A stretch of 64,000 nucleotides of DNA from contig NZ_BAYD01000008.1 in assembly GCF_000685075.1 (NCBI RefSeq), positions 1 through 64,000 of the forward strand. Direction: 5' to 3'. A program made the position numbers and the translations under genes. The notes beneath the pieces were generated by a model, which saw only the letters and a list, made by a program, of their open reading frames with translations, was not told the DNA's origin and searched no databases. The stretch comes from Paraburkholderia oxyphila NBRC 105797 (GTDB lineage Bacteria; Pseudomonadota; Gammaproteobacteria; Burkholderiales; Burkholderiaceae). Of the stretch, positions 44,201-52,861 are shown piece by piece (position 1 is the stretch's first letter; each line of letters begins with the position of its first letter).

Positions 44201-45607
44201 ATGAATAACGCCGCGCTCATCGAAGCCGACCGCAAACATCTGATCCATCCCGTCGTCAGCTACCGCGCACACGAAGCGCGCGGCGTGACCGTGCTCGACA
44301 CCGCACAGGGCGTCTTCCTGCGCGACGCCAACGGTCATGAACTGCTCGACGCGTTTTCCGGCCTCTGGTGCGTGAACACCGGCTATGGGCACGCCAGCAT
44401 CGTGGAGGCCGCCACGCGCCAGATGGCCCGCCTGCCCTACGCCACCGGCTACTTCCACTTCGGCTCGGAGCCCGCGATCGAACTAGCCGCGCAACTCGTC
44501 GAGCGTTCCCCCGCCTCGCTGCAGCATGTGTACTTCACGCTCGGCGGCTCGGACGCTGTCGATTCCGCGCTGCGCTTCATCACGCACTACTACAACGCAA
44601 GCGGGCGCCCCGCGAAGAAGCACATCATCGCGCTGGAGCGCGGCTATCACGGCTCGTCGTCCAGCGGCGCCGGGCTCACGGCGCTGCCCGCGTTCCACCG
44701 GCACTTCGACCTGCCGCTCGCGACGCAGCATCACATTCCCTCGCCGTACGCGTATCGCAGCGAGTATGCAGACGATGCGGCGCTGATCGCCGCCTCGGTC
44801 GCGGCACTCGTTGCGAAAGTGGATGAGCTCGGCGCCGAGCGTGTCGCCGCGTTTTTCTGCGAACCGATCCAGGGCTCGGGCGGCGTGATCGTGCCGCCCG
44901 TCGGCTGGCTGAAAGCGATGCGCGAAACCTGCCGCAAGCTCGACATCCTGTTCGTCGCCGACGAGGTCATCACGGGCTTCGGCCGCACGGGCCCGCTGTT
45001 CGCCTGCGCAGCGGAACAGGTCGAGCCGGATCTGATGACCGTCGCCAAGGGCCTCACGGCAGGCTATGCGCCGATGGGCGCCGTGCTGATGTCCGACGCC
45101 GTCTATCAGGGCATCGCCGATGGCGACCCGGCCGCCGTGATCGGCCATGGCTACACGTATTCGGCGCACCCGGTGAGCGCCGCGATCGGTCTCGAAGTGA
45201 TGCGCCTCTATCACGAAGGCGGCCTGCTCGCCAACGGCGTGGCGCGTGCGCCGCGCTTCGCCCAGGGCCTCGACGCGCTGCGGGCGCATCCGCTCGTGGG
45301 CGACGCGCGCCATCGCGGGCTCCTTGGCGCGCTCGAACTCGTGGCCGACAAAGCGAGCAAGCAGCGTTTCGACGCATCGCTCGGCCTGCCCGAGCGTATC
45401 GCCTCAGCCGCGTATCGCAACGGCCTCGTGTTTCGCGCGTTCGGCGACGGGGTGCTCGGCTTCGCGCCCGCGCTGTCGTTCACCGAGAGCGAGTTCGACC
45501 TGCTGTTCGAGCGCCTCGAACGGACGCTCGACGAGGTGCTCGCCCAAGCCGAGGTGCGCGCCGCGCTGAACGCAAAGAATGGGGCCAGCATCCGTGTTGC
45601 CGCGTGA
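44201..45607 (+). CDS. Class III omega-aminotransferase
   Basis: This 468-residue PLP enzyme of fold class I has the G-S-D-A-V-D-S-A-L segment near the cofactor phosphate, the acid in F-V-A-D-E-V-I-T-G-F-G and the Schiff-base Lys in T-V-A-K-G-L-T-A-G-Y. Relatives convert beta-alanine, putrescine, taurine or diaminobutyrate to semialdehydes with pyruvate or 2-oxoglutarate. Next to a semialdehyde dehydrogenase and an Lrp regulator, it most likely turns an omega-amino compound into a semialdehyde. A GGGAA site precedes the ATG. Confidence 0.92.
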   Translation: MNNAALIEADRKHLIHPVVSYRAHEARGVTVLDTAQGVFLRDANGHELLDAFSGLWCVNTGYGHASIVEAATRQMARLPYATGYFHFGSEPAIELAAQLVERSPASLQHVYFTLGGSDAVDSALRFITHYYNASGRPAKKHIIALERGYHGSSSSGAGLTALPAFHRHFDLPLATQHHIPSPYAYRSEYADDAALIAASVAALVAKVDELGAERVAAFFCEPIQGSGGVIVPPVGWLKAMRETCRKLDILFVADEVITGFGRTGPLFACAAEQVEPDLMTVAKGLTAGYAPMGAVLMSDAVYQGIADGDPAAVIGHGYTYSAHPVSAAIGLEVMRLYHEGGLLANGVARAPRFAQGLDALRAHPLVGDARHRGLLGALELVADKASKQRFDASLGLPERIASAAYRNGLVFRAFGDGVLGFAPALSFTESEFDLLFERLERTLDEVLAQAEVRAALNAKNGASIRVAA

Positions 45608-45651
45608 TAACATCATTCGATCACTCGACATGCAGGGCCACCCCCATCACG

Positions 45652-46152
45652 ATGAGCAACGACTTCAAGCTGGATCGAATCGATCTGCGCATCCTCTCGC
45701 AGCTGCAAAAGCGGGGGCGCATCACGAATGTCGAACTGGCCGACGCGGTCGGGCTCTCGCCGAGCCCGTGCCTGATCCGCGTGAAGCGTCTGGAGAAAGC
45801 GGGATATATCGTCGGCTACGGCGCGCATATCCAGCTGGAGAAGCTCGGCGACGTGCAGGTGGTCTTCACCGAGGTCACGCTCGCCGACCATCGGCGCGAG
45901 GACTTCATCAAGTTCGAGAAAGCGATCCGCGAAGTGGACGAGGTGCTCGAATGCCATCTGGCGAGCGGCGGCTACGACTATCTGCTCAAGTTCGTCGCGC
46001 GCAGCGTGAGCCACTATCAGAGCATCGTCGAGGGGTTGCTCGAGCGCGACATCGGCATCGAGAAGTACTTCAGCTACGTGATCATCAAGACGTCGTTCAT
46101 CAAGACGCACTATCCGCTCGAGACGCTGTTCTCGCAGCACCCGCATTCCTGA
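45652..46152 (+). CDS. Lrp/AsnC-family regulator
   Basis: This 166-residue protein has an N-terminal HTH (L-D-R-I-D-L-R-I-L-S-Q-L-Q, then L-S-P-S-P-C-L-I-R-V-K-R-L-E) and a C-terminal RAM effector domain (Y-D-Y-L-L-K-F-V-A-R-S). It lies between the aminotransferase and dehydrogenase genes with small gaps, so it is co-transcribed. Lrp-type regulators such as DoeX are found in ectoine-degradation loci of similar composition. It probably senses an amino compound and acts at the inverted repeat upstream. The ATG at 45652 gives the standard length. Confidence 0.92.
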   Translation: MSNDFKLDRIDLRILSQLQKRGRITNVELADAVGLSPSPCLIRVKRLEKAGYIVGYGAHIQLEKLGDVQVVFTEVTLADHRREDFIKFEKAIREVDEVLECHLASGGYDYLLKFVARSVSHYQSIVEGLLERDIGIEKYFSYVIIKTSFIKTHYPLETLFSQHPHS

Positions 46153-46243
46153 TCAGCCGTTGCGCAGCCGGGCCGAGCGCATGCATTGCGCTCGCCGGCT
46201 TGCGCACGTCCCGTCACCGGCAGCGCCGGAAAGGAACCGATAC

Positions 46244-47716
46244 ATGACCCCGCTTTATCAGTTATCCGAACTGATCCGCCACGACAACTTCATCGACGGA
46301 CAATGGGTGGCCGCCGCGGACGGCAGGCGTTTTGCGGTCACCGATCCCGCCACGGGCGCAACGATCGCCGAGGTGCCCGACAGCGACGCCGCCGACGCGC
46401 GCGCCGCCACCGATGCCGCGGCCCGCGCGTTTCCCGCCTGGCGCGACACGCTCCCGGCCGATCGCGCCGCGGTGCTGCGCCGCTGGCATGCGCTGATCGT
46501 CGCGAACGCCGGCGAACTGGGCCGCCTGATCGCGCTCGAACAGGGCAAGCCGGTCCCCGAAGGCCGCGGCGAAGCGCTGTATGGCGCGTCCTATGTCGCG
46601 TGGTTCGCCGACGAGGCCACGCGCATCTACGGCGACCTCATCCCGCAGCAGCAACGCGGCAAACGCATGAGCGCGGTGAAGGAGCCCATCGGCATCGTCG
46701 CGGCCATCACGCCCTGGAACTTCCCGCTCGCGATGATCGCGCGCAAGATCGCGCCGGCGCTCGCGGCAGGCTGCACGGTCGTCGCCAAGCCCGCCGAGGA
46801 CACGCCGCTCACCGCGCTCGCGCTCGCCCTGCTCGCGCACGAGGCGGGCGTGCCGCCCGGCGTGCTCAATCTCATCTGCGCGTCGCGCGAGCGCACGGTG
46901 CCGGCCGTCGCCGACTGGCTCGCCGACAGCCGCGTGCGCAAGATCACCTTCACGGGATCGACGCCCGTGGGCAAATATCTCGCGAAGGAATCGGCGGCCA
47001 CGCTCAAGAAGCTCTCGCTCGAACTGGGCGGCAACGCGCCGTTCATCGTGTTCGACGACGCCGATCTCGATGCGGCCGTCGCGGGCCTCATGGCCGCGAA
47101 GTTCCGCAACGGCGGCCAAACCTGCGTGTGCCCCAATCGTGTGTACGTGCAGTCGGGCGTCTACGAACGTTTCGCCGACCGGCTCGCCACGCGCGTCGCC
47201 GCGCTCAAGGTCGCGCCCGCCACCGACCCCGCCGCGCAGATCGGCCCGATGATCAACGCGCGCGCGGTCGAGAAGATCGCCCGCCACGTGGACGACGCCG
47301 TGAGCCGCGGCGCCCGCGTGCTCACAGGCGGCAAGCGCTTGAGCGAGCTGGGCGCCAACTGGTACGCGCCCACCGTGCTCGCGCACGCGACTTCCGCCAT
47401 GATGCTGAGTTGCGAGGAAACCTTCGGCCCCGTCGTGCCGCTCTTTCGCTTCGATGACGAAGCCGAGGTGATTCGCGCCGCCAACGACACCCCGTACGGT
47501 CTTGCCGCGTACTTCTATAGTGAGGACATGCGCCGCATCGAGCGCGTCGCGCGACTGCTCGAAGCGGGCATCGTCGGCATCAACGAGGGCGCGTTCGCGA
47601 GCGAGGCCGCGCCGTTCGGCGGTGTGAAAGAATCGGGCTACGGGCGCGAGGGCTCGAAGTACGGGCTCGACGACTACCTGTCCATCAAATACCTCTGCCA
47701 GGGAGGACTTGCATGA
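46244..47716 (+). CDS. NAD(P)-dependent semialdehyde dehydrogenase (GabD-like)
   Basis: This 490-residue aldehyde dehydrogenase has the N-terminal W-N-F-P nucleotide segment, the G-S-T-P-V-G loop, Glu in L-E-L-G-G-N and the catalytic Cys in G-G-Q-T-C-V-C. The C-P-N-R pattern after the Cys is typical of succinate-semialdehyde dehydrogenases. It oxidises the semialdehyde made by the aminotransferase to a dicarboxylate. AAAGGAA lies before the ATG, and the stop overlaps the next gene start (ATGA). Confidence 0.93.
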   Translation: MTPLYQLSELIRHDNFIDGQWVAAADGRRFAVTDPATGATIAEVPDSDAADARAATDAAARAFPAWRDTLPADRAAVLRRWHALIVANAGELGRLIALEQGKPVPEGRGEALYGASYVAWFADEATRIYGDLIPQQQRGKRMSAVKEPIGIVAAITPWNFPLAMIARKIAPALAAGCTVVAKPAEDTPLTALALALLAHEAGVPPGVLNLICASRERTVPAVADWLADSRVRKITFTGSTPVGKYLAKESAATLKKLSLELGGNAPFIVFDDADLDAAVAGLMAAKFRNGGQTCVCPNRVYVQSGVYERFADRLATRVAALKVAPATDPAAQIGPMINARAVEKIARHVDDAVSRGARVLTGGKRLSELGANWYAPTVLAHATSAMMLSCEETFGPVVPLFRFDDEAEVIRAANDTPYGLAAYFYSEDMRRIERVARLLEAGIVGINEGAFASEAAPFGGVKESGYGREGSKYGLDDYLSIKYLCQGGLA

Positions 47717-48684
47717 GCCACTATCCGATCGAAATTGCGTTTCCCGACATCGCCGTGCACGAGCGCAGCGAGACGGGCATTCCCTACGTGCATACGTTCG
47801 ACTCGGGCGTAGCCGGGCCGCATGTGATGATCAACGCGCTCACACATGGCAACGAGGTATGCGGGGCCATCGTTGTCGATGCGCTGTTGCGCGCGGGGCT
47901 GCGGGCGCGGCGCGGCAAGCTCACGCTCGCGTTCGCGAACGTGGATGCGTATCGCCGCTTCGACCCGGCGCAGCCCGATGCGGCGCGCTTCGTCGATCAG
48001 GACTTCAACCGCGTGTGGACCGCGCAGGCGCTCGACGACCTTTCACGCGATTCGAGCGAACTGCGCCGCGCCCGCGCGATGCGTCGCGTGATCGACGAGG
48101 TCGACCTGCTGCTCGATCTGCACTCGATGCACGAGAAGAGCGCGCCGCTGATCGTCGCGGGGCCGCTCGCCAAGGGCGTCGAGCTGTCCACGCGGCTTGG
48201 CACGCCAGCCACCGTCATTTGCGACGAAGGCCATCCCGAAGGCCGGCGCATGCGCGACTATGAAGGGTTCGGCGAGCCGTCGAGCGAAAAGAACGCACTC
48301 CTGATCGAATGCGGGCAGCACTGGGAGGCGCGCGCCGTGACCGTGGCGCGCGACGCCACCGCGCGTTTTCTGCTGCTCTCGGGCGTGGTGGATGAAGCCG
48401 ACCTGCCCGCGGGCTGGTGTCAGCCGCTGCCGCCGCAAATGTGTGTGGTGCGCGTGACCGAGCCCGTGGTGGCGAAGAGCATGGACTTCCGTTTTGCGGG
48501 CGAGTACACGGGCCTCGAAGTGTTCCCCAAGGCAGGGGCCGTGATCGGCTGGTCGGACGGCGAGCCGGTAACCACGCCCTACGACGACTGCATCCTCGTG
48601 ATGCCCTCGCTGCGGCAACTGCGCCCTGGCGTGACCGTGGTGCGCCTCGGCAAGATCGAGCAGCGTCTGGACAATGCGCGCTGA
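47713..48684 (+). CDS. Succinylglutamate desuccinylase/aspartoacylase-family deacylase
   Basis: This 323-residue zinc carboxypeptidase-fold protein has the first metal ligands in T-H-G-N-E and the third His in D-L-H-S-M-H. The catalytic Glu is probably in L-L-I-E-C-G. The family removes acyl groups from N-acyl amino acids. It differs from DoeB-type enzymes, which use a G-A-N-H-G-D-E form, so the substrate cannot be assumed. It is coupled to the dehydrogenase by ATGA overlap and ends the operon before a strong hairpin. Confidence 0.88.
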   Translation: MSHYPIEIAFPDIAVHERSETGIPYVHTFDSGVAGPHVMINALTHGNEVCGAIVVDALLRAGLRARRGKLTLAFANVDAYRRFDPAQPDAARFVDQDFNRVWTAQALDDLSRDSSELRRARAMRRVIDEVDLLLDLHSMHEKSAPLIVAGPLAKGVELSTRLGTPATVICDEGHPEGRRMRDYEGFGEPSSEKNALLIECGQHWEARAVTVARDATARFLLLSGVVDEADLPAGWCQPLPPQMCVVRVTEPVVAKSMDFRFAGEYTGLEVFPKAGAVIGWSDGEPVTTPYDDCILVMPSLRQLRPGVTVVRLGKIEQRLDNAR

Positions 48685-48692
48685 TCCCAATG

Positions 48693-48716
48693 GCGAGGCC
48701 GCTTGCGCGGCCTCGC
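48693..48716 (+). terminator. Terminator of the aminotransferase/dehydrogenase operon
   Basis: GCGAGGCCGC-TTGC-GCGGCCTCGC gives a perfect 10-base stem with a 4-base loop, nine bases after the deacylase stop. A short mixed GTTGCCCGTTT follows instead of a clean T-run. Confidence 0.65.
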
Positions 48717-48822
48717 GTTGCCCGTTTCGATGCGGTATTGCCGCATGCTCGCCCGGCCCGGCGATTACGTCTGGCGTCCGGCAAAGCGAAGCGCACGGGA
48801 TGAATGGATAAAACCGTGCGGT

Positions 48823-49242
48823 TTATGTTCCCAGAAAAGCGGCGCTATAAAACGCTTTGGCAAATTCCAGGGCTTTGCGTTCGGAATCCGCAAAACTCTT
48901 GAAGCCCGGATTCACGCCACTCAACTTCCATCGGCTCACATCGGTGGTTCGCGATACCGTAATCTGATCGGTTTCTTTATCAATGACCACGTATACGCTA
49001 TAGGACGCGGTTTCAGTTCCGGTCTCCCAGCCGCCCTTCTCCTTCGTCAGCGAAAACGTGACATGAAAGTCCACCCACTCTTCATGCTGCTGGGAAATTT
49101 CAATACTTGCGTGCGGATAATGCACCATTCTTTCATTGAACCAGCAGTACAGGTTTTCTGACTTCATTTTGCGTTTCCTGTACGCTCCCTCGAATAATTC
49201 GCCCCTGATATTGACGACGTCTTTGATATTCGCTGTCTTCAC
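48823..49242 (-). CDS. Orphan hypothetical protein
   Basis: This 139-residue protein has no family that I recognise. It starts at a GTG with CAGGAG six bases upstream; an ATG-only reading would cut off about 27 residues. It is soluble, with alternating charged and aromatic segments (Y-C-W-F-N-E-R, E-E-W-V-D-F-H-V-T-F-S-L, S-V-Y-V-V-I-D-K) that suggest a beta-rich fold. Its AT-richer codons contrast with the GC-rich neighbours, a sign of lateral acquisition. It is isolated between a terminator and the AraC gene. Function unknown. Confidence 0.6.
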   Translation of the reverse strand: MKTANIKDVVNIRGELFEGAYRKRKMKSENLYCWFNERMVHYPHASIEISQQHEEWVDFHVTFSLTKEKGGWETGTETASYSVYVVIDKETDQITVSRTTDVSRWKLSGVNPGFKSFADSERKALEFAKAFYSAAFLGT

Positions 49243-49471
49243 GACACACTCCTGACCAGTTGACCTCACGATTACCGGATAAGTGCAAGACGTACTGCTG
49301 CAATGCCTGAATCTGAACAGGCGCCTTGAAAGCGCTGTTGCCAGATTGCGACGGCGAGAGCCTGGAATGCGACCTTCTGTTGTCGCGCCCACAGCTTAGC
49401 GCAACTTCCATGACGGGTCATCGGCCCAAGGAGCGTGTTCAAGACGAACTGGCGCAGCGCGGCTTGCCCGC

Positions 49472-49822
49472 TCAAGCGGCTTCGAGCATCCGCGCCTGCT
49501 GCAGAAAGGTGCTGGGCGTGACGCCGCAAACCCGCTTGAAATGGCGCGCGAGGTGGCTCTGGTCGAAGAAGCCCACCTCGGTGGCGACCACGGCGCCCGG
49601 CACGCCCGCGAGCAACAGCGACTGCGCGCGGCGCACGCGTACGCCACACAGGTATTTGTACGGCGACAGGCCGATCTGCTGGCGAAAGACCGTCGCAAAC
49701 CGGGAAACGCTGAGCGCCGACACCTCGGCCAGCTCGGCCAGGCTCAGCGACTTGTCGAAATTCGCTTCGATATACGCCAGCGCGTCGCGCAGCGTGGAAG
49801 CAGGGACATTGGCGGCACGCAT
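49472..49822 (-). CDS. Stand-alone AraC-type DNA-binding protein
   Basis: This 116-residue protein is almost only the AraC/XylS DNA-binding domain with two helix-turn-helices (L-A-E-L-A-E-V-S-A-L-S-V-S-R-F, then V-A-T-E-V-G-F-F-D-Q-S-H-L-A-R-H-F-K). The usual effector domain is missing. It starts two bases after the FAD oxidoreductase stop in the long minus-strand operon, so it is co-expressed with the catabolic genes. It may act constitutively as a feedback activator, like MarA/SoxS-sized proteins. Target sites were not found. Confidence 0.85.
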   Translation of the reverse strand: MRAANVPASTLRDALAYIEANFDKSLSLAELAEVSALSVSRFATVFRQQIGLSPYKYLCGVRVRRAQSLLLAGVPGAVVATEVGFFDQSHLARHFKRVCGVTPSTFLQQARMLEAA

Positions 49823-49824
49823 GA

Positions 49825-51006
49825 TCAAGCCTCGCTCGCCGTCGACGCGCTCACGCCCGCTTCGGGTACCGCGTGGTGCGCCATGCGCCCGAACCGCGCG
49901 ATCGAGAACGGGTCGAGCGCGATCTCGGTGCGGCCCACAGCGAGCAGTTCCGCCAGCGTTTCGCCCACCCCCGGGCCAATCTGGAACCCCGAGCCGCTGA
50001 AGCCGAACGCATAGAAGAGGCCCGGCGTGGTCACGCTCGGGCCGATCACGGGCTCCGCGTCGGGCAGGTAGCCCTCCACGCCGCTCCACACGCGGATCAC
50101 GTTCAGCGTGGCCAGCGCCGGCACGAAACGCCGGAACTGCGCAAGCTGCCCGACCGTGTTCGCAGGCAGCACGCTCGCCCGCCGCGTGCTCACGTCGGCG
50201 GGACCCGAGAGCCCGCCGCCGAGCACGAGATTGCCACGCGCGACTTGCCGGAAGTACACGCTCTCTTCCTTGATCGAGGTGTAGACGCCCATCGACGAGC
50301 CAAAGCGGTACGGCACGGGCTCGGTCACGGCCATCTGCGGGCCGCGCGCCACGAGCGGCACCGGTTCGCCGAACTGCGCCGACAAGGCGCCGGCCCACGC
50401 CCCCGCGCAGACGAGCAGTTGCTCCGCGCGCCAGACGGCGCCTGCCGCGCTCTCCACGCGAAAGCCGCCCGCCTCCTTCTCGACGCGCACGATCTCGGTA
50501 TTCTCGACGAGGCTCGCGCCGAGCCGCGCGGCGGCGCGTCCGAACGCGGGCGCGGCGAGACGCGGGTTGGCATGGCCGTCGCGCGGCGAGATCGAGGCCG
50601 CCAGCACCTCGGGGCCGAGGAACGGCAGACGCCGGAACATCGCGGCGCCGTCGAGCACTTCGAGATCGAGTCCATACGCGCGCGCGTCGGCGGCGTAGCG
50701 ATGAAAGTACTCCGCGTCGTGTGCGTGGTAGCAAACCCGCGTATGGCCCGAAGGGAGGAACTCGACGTCCTCGCCGAGCAGCGCTTGCGCGCGATACCAG
50801 ACATCGAGCGCGCGATTGGACATGGCGAGCTGCGAGAGCGCGCGCCCCTGGCGGCGGACGCCGCCGAAGTTCACGCCGCTCGCCTGCTGCCCCGTCAAGC
50901 CGCGTTCGAGCAGGATCACCGAGCGTTGCCGGCGGCGCAGAAAGAACGCCGCCGAGGTCCCGACGATGCCGCCTCCTATCACGATCACATCGGCCCGGTC
51001 AGTCAT
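49825..51006 (-). CDS. HcnC/DadA-like FAD-dependent amine dehydrogenase subunit (second system)
   Basis: This 393-residue D-amino-acid-oxidase-fold flavoprotein has V-I-V-I-G-G-G-I-V-G-T-S-A-A at the N-terminus, the F-G-G-V-R-R-Q-G-R segment and F-G-F-S-G-S-G-F-Q-I-G-P-G-V-G near the end. It is a paralogue of the protein at 23339-24475, with the same partner set. The ATG overlaps the stop of the HcnB-like gene (ATGA). It should be the catalytic subunit for an amine or D-amino acid. Confidence 0.9.
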   Translation of the reverse strand: MTDRADVIVIGGGIVGTSAAFFLRRRQRSVILLERGLTGQQASGVNFGGVRRQGRALSQLAMSNRALDVWYRAQALLGEDVEFLPSGHTRVCYHAHDAEYFHRYAADARAYGLDLEVLDGAAMFRRLPFLGPEVLAASISPRDGHANPRLAAPAFGRAAARLGASLVENTEIVRVEKEAGGFRVESAAGAVWRAEQLLVCAGAWAGALSAQFGEPVPLVARGPQMAVTEPVPYRFGSSMGVYTSIKEESVYFRQVARGNLVLGGGLSGPADVSTRRASVLPANTVGQLAQFRRFVPALATLNVIRVWSGVEGYLPDAEPVIGPSVTTPGLFYAFGFSGSGFQIGPGVGETLAELLAVGRTEIALDPFSIARFGRMAHHAVPEAGVSASTASEA

Positions 51007-52562
51007 TCGCTGAACTCCTGTGCGCGGCAGTTGCCCGATTGCGGCGTTTGCGTCTGCGTCTGTGGTTGCGTTGGCGCTGCTTGCGTTCGAGCGCTCGGTT
51101 CGGTCTCGCTGGCACAGCCAGGCGTTGGGTCCGTGCCGCACGCCGCGTCGGCCAGCGCCATCGTGAGCGGCTTGACCGGCGCCTGCCCGCGCAGCCTGCC
51201 TACGGCCTCGAGCGGCACGCGCGCCTCGGCGGCGATCACTTCGGCGCCGGCGTGAGCGCAGAAACGCCCCTGGCAGCGTCCCATGCCCACGCGCGAAAAC
51301 GCCTTCGCACGATTGGCTTCGCACGCGCCCATCTGGCGCACGACGCGGCGCAGCTCGCCCGCCGTGATCGCCTCGCAACGGCACACGACCGCGTGGTCCG
51401 GCAACGTGGCCGCGAATTGCGCGGGCCACGGAAACGCCGTGCGCAAGCCCTGTGCGAAACGCGTGTAGCGCGCGAGCTCGCGGCGCAGCCGCGCGGCCTC
51501 GTCGCGCGCACCGGACAGCACCACACCCGCATCCCGCAGCGCCGCCAGCGCCGCGAGGCGCCCCGCGCGCTCGGCCGCATCGGCGCCGCGCACGCGCGCG
51601 CCGTCGCCGGCCAGATAGACGCCCGCCACACTGCTGCGGCCGTCCTCGTCGACCTGGGGCAGCCATTGCCGGGCGGCCTGATCGAACTCGAACGCACAGC
51701 CCGCGAGGTCGGCCAGCTGCGTCTCGGCGCGCAGGTGATAGCCGAGTGCCACGGCATCGCATTCGGCGCGGTAAGCGCTGCCGTCGGCGAGCGTCGCGCG
51801 CACGCCCGTCACGCCGTGCTCGGGCGTGCCTTCGATGGCGAGCGGCGTGACGCCGCGATGCACCGGCACGCCGGCGCGGCGCAGCACGCCCATCAGCGCG
51901 ACGCCCTTGCGCAGCGTCGACGGCATCTGCAGCAGGTCCGGCAACGCGCGCACGCGCTGGCCGAAAGTGGACGTATCGAGCACCGCGCTCACGCTCGCAC
52001 CGGCCTTCACGTACTGCGCGGCGACGAGATAGAGCAGCGGCCCGGTCCCCATCATGACGGTGCGCGCGCCGATGGCGCAGCCCTGCGATTTCAGCGCGAC
52101 CTGCGCGCCGCCCAGGCTATAGGCGCCCGCGAAATCCCAGCCCGGCACGGGCATGAGCCGGTCGGTCGCGCCGCTGCACACGATCAGCGCATCGAAGGCG
52201 AGCTCGCGGTAGCGCGTGCCGCTGGCGAGATGCACGGCCTTCGGGCCGATGTTCCAGACCAGCGTATCGGGCAGATAGTCGATGTGCGGGCGCAGCGCAT
52301 CGAAGTCGCGGTGCAGCGCCGCCGCGCGCGCAGCCTCGGTGCCGTAGAGCGTCTCGTAGCTGCGCTTGAAGCCCTCGGGCTGACGCCGGTAGATCTGTCC
52401 GCCGTCGCGCCGCCCTTCGTCGATGACGGTGGGGCGCAGCCCCGCCTGCACCAGCGCCTGCGCCGCGCGCACGCCCGCCGGCCCCGCGCCCACGACGATC
52501 ACGCGCCTGTCCGCGTTCATGCTCACACTCACGCCCACATTCAGCTCTTTGCGCGCGGCCAT
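51003..52562 (-). CDS. HcnB-like FAD/NAD(P)-binding subunit with BFD-type [2Fe-2S] domain (second system)
   Basis: This protein of about 519 residues has the FAD motif V-V-G-A-G-P-A-G-V-R-A-A, a second motif M-G-T-G-P-L-L-Y-L-V, the ribityl-site D-G-A-R-V-R-G-A and a C-terminal Fe-S domain with C-R-C-E-A and G-M-G-R-C-Q-G-R-F-C. A long low-complexity tail rich in Thr/Gln/Pro follows. It is a paralogue of the protein at 21895-23346. The start at 52562 has GGGGAGGG just upstream and overlaps the HcnA-like gene by 22 bases; 52520 is an alternative. Confidence 0.88.
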   Translation of the reverse strand: MAARKELNVGVSVSMNADRRVIVVGAGPAGVRAAQALVQAGLRPTVIDEGRRDGGQIYRRQPEGFKRSYETLYGTEAARAAALHRDFDALRPHIDYLPDTLVWNIGPKAVHLASGTRYRELAFDALIVCSGATDRLMPVPGWDFAGAYSLGGAQVALKSQGCAIGARTVMMGTGPLLYLVAAQYVKAGASVSAVLDTSTFGQRVRALPDLLQMPSTLRKGVALMGVLRRAGVPVHRGVTPLAIEGTPEHGVTGVRATLADGSAYRAECDAVALGYHLRAETQLADLAGCAFEFDQAARQWLPQVDEDGRSSVAGVYLAGDGARVRGADAAERAGRLAALAALRDAGVVLSGARDEAARLRRELARYTRFAQGLRTAFPWPAQFAATLPDHAVVCRCEAITAGELRRVVRQMGACEANRAKAFSRVGMGRCQGRFCAHAGAEVIAAEARVPLEAVGRLRGQAPVKPLTMALADAACGTDPTPGCASETEPSARTQAAPTQPQTQTQTPQSGNCRAQEFSE

Positions 52563-52861
52563 ACGCCCTCCCCGGCAAGCGCAGTGCGCGTGACGATCGA
52601 CATGCCCGGCACCGCCACCGTCGTGCAGGCGCGCAGCCGCTCGCCCTGCACGGTCCACACCCAGCAGTCCTGGCAGGCGCCCATCAGGCAGAAGCCCGCG
52701 CGCCGGCTCGCGTCGAATTCCGAGTCGCGCAGCGCGTCCTGCGCCGCCAGCAGCGCGACCATCAGCGTGTCGCCCTCGGCGGCTTGCGCGACGCAGCCGT
52801 CGATCACGATCTCGAAGGTCGGGCGCCCCGCCTCCGCCACTCTCACGAAGCGCGCGCTCAT
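52541..52861 (-). CDS. [2Fe-2S] small subunit of HcnABC-like enzyme (second system)
   Basis: This 106-residue ferredoxin-like subunit has the cysteine pattern G-F-C-L-M-G-A-C-Q-D-C-W followed by R-A-C-T. It is a paralogue of the protein at 21560-21898. ATGA overlap joins it to the fused ABC ATPase gene upstream. With the next two genes it completes the three-subunit dehydrogenase. Confidence 0.88.
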   Translation of the reverse strand: MSARFVRVAEAGRPTFEIVIDGCVAQAAEGDTLMVALLAAQDALRDSEFDASRRAGFCLMGACQDCWVWTVQGERLRACTTVAVPGMSIVTRTALAGEGVWPRAKS

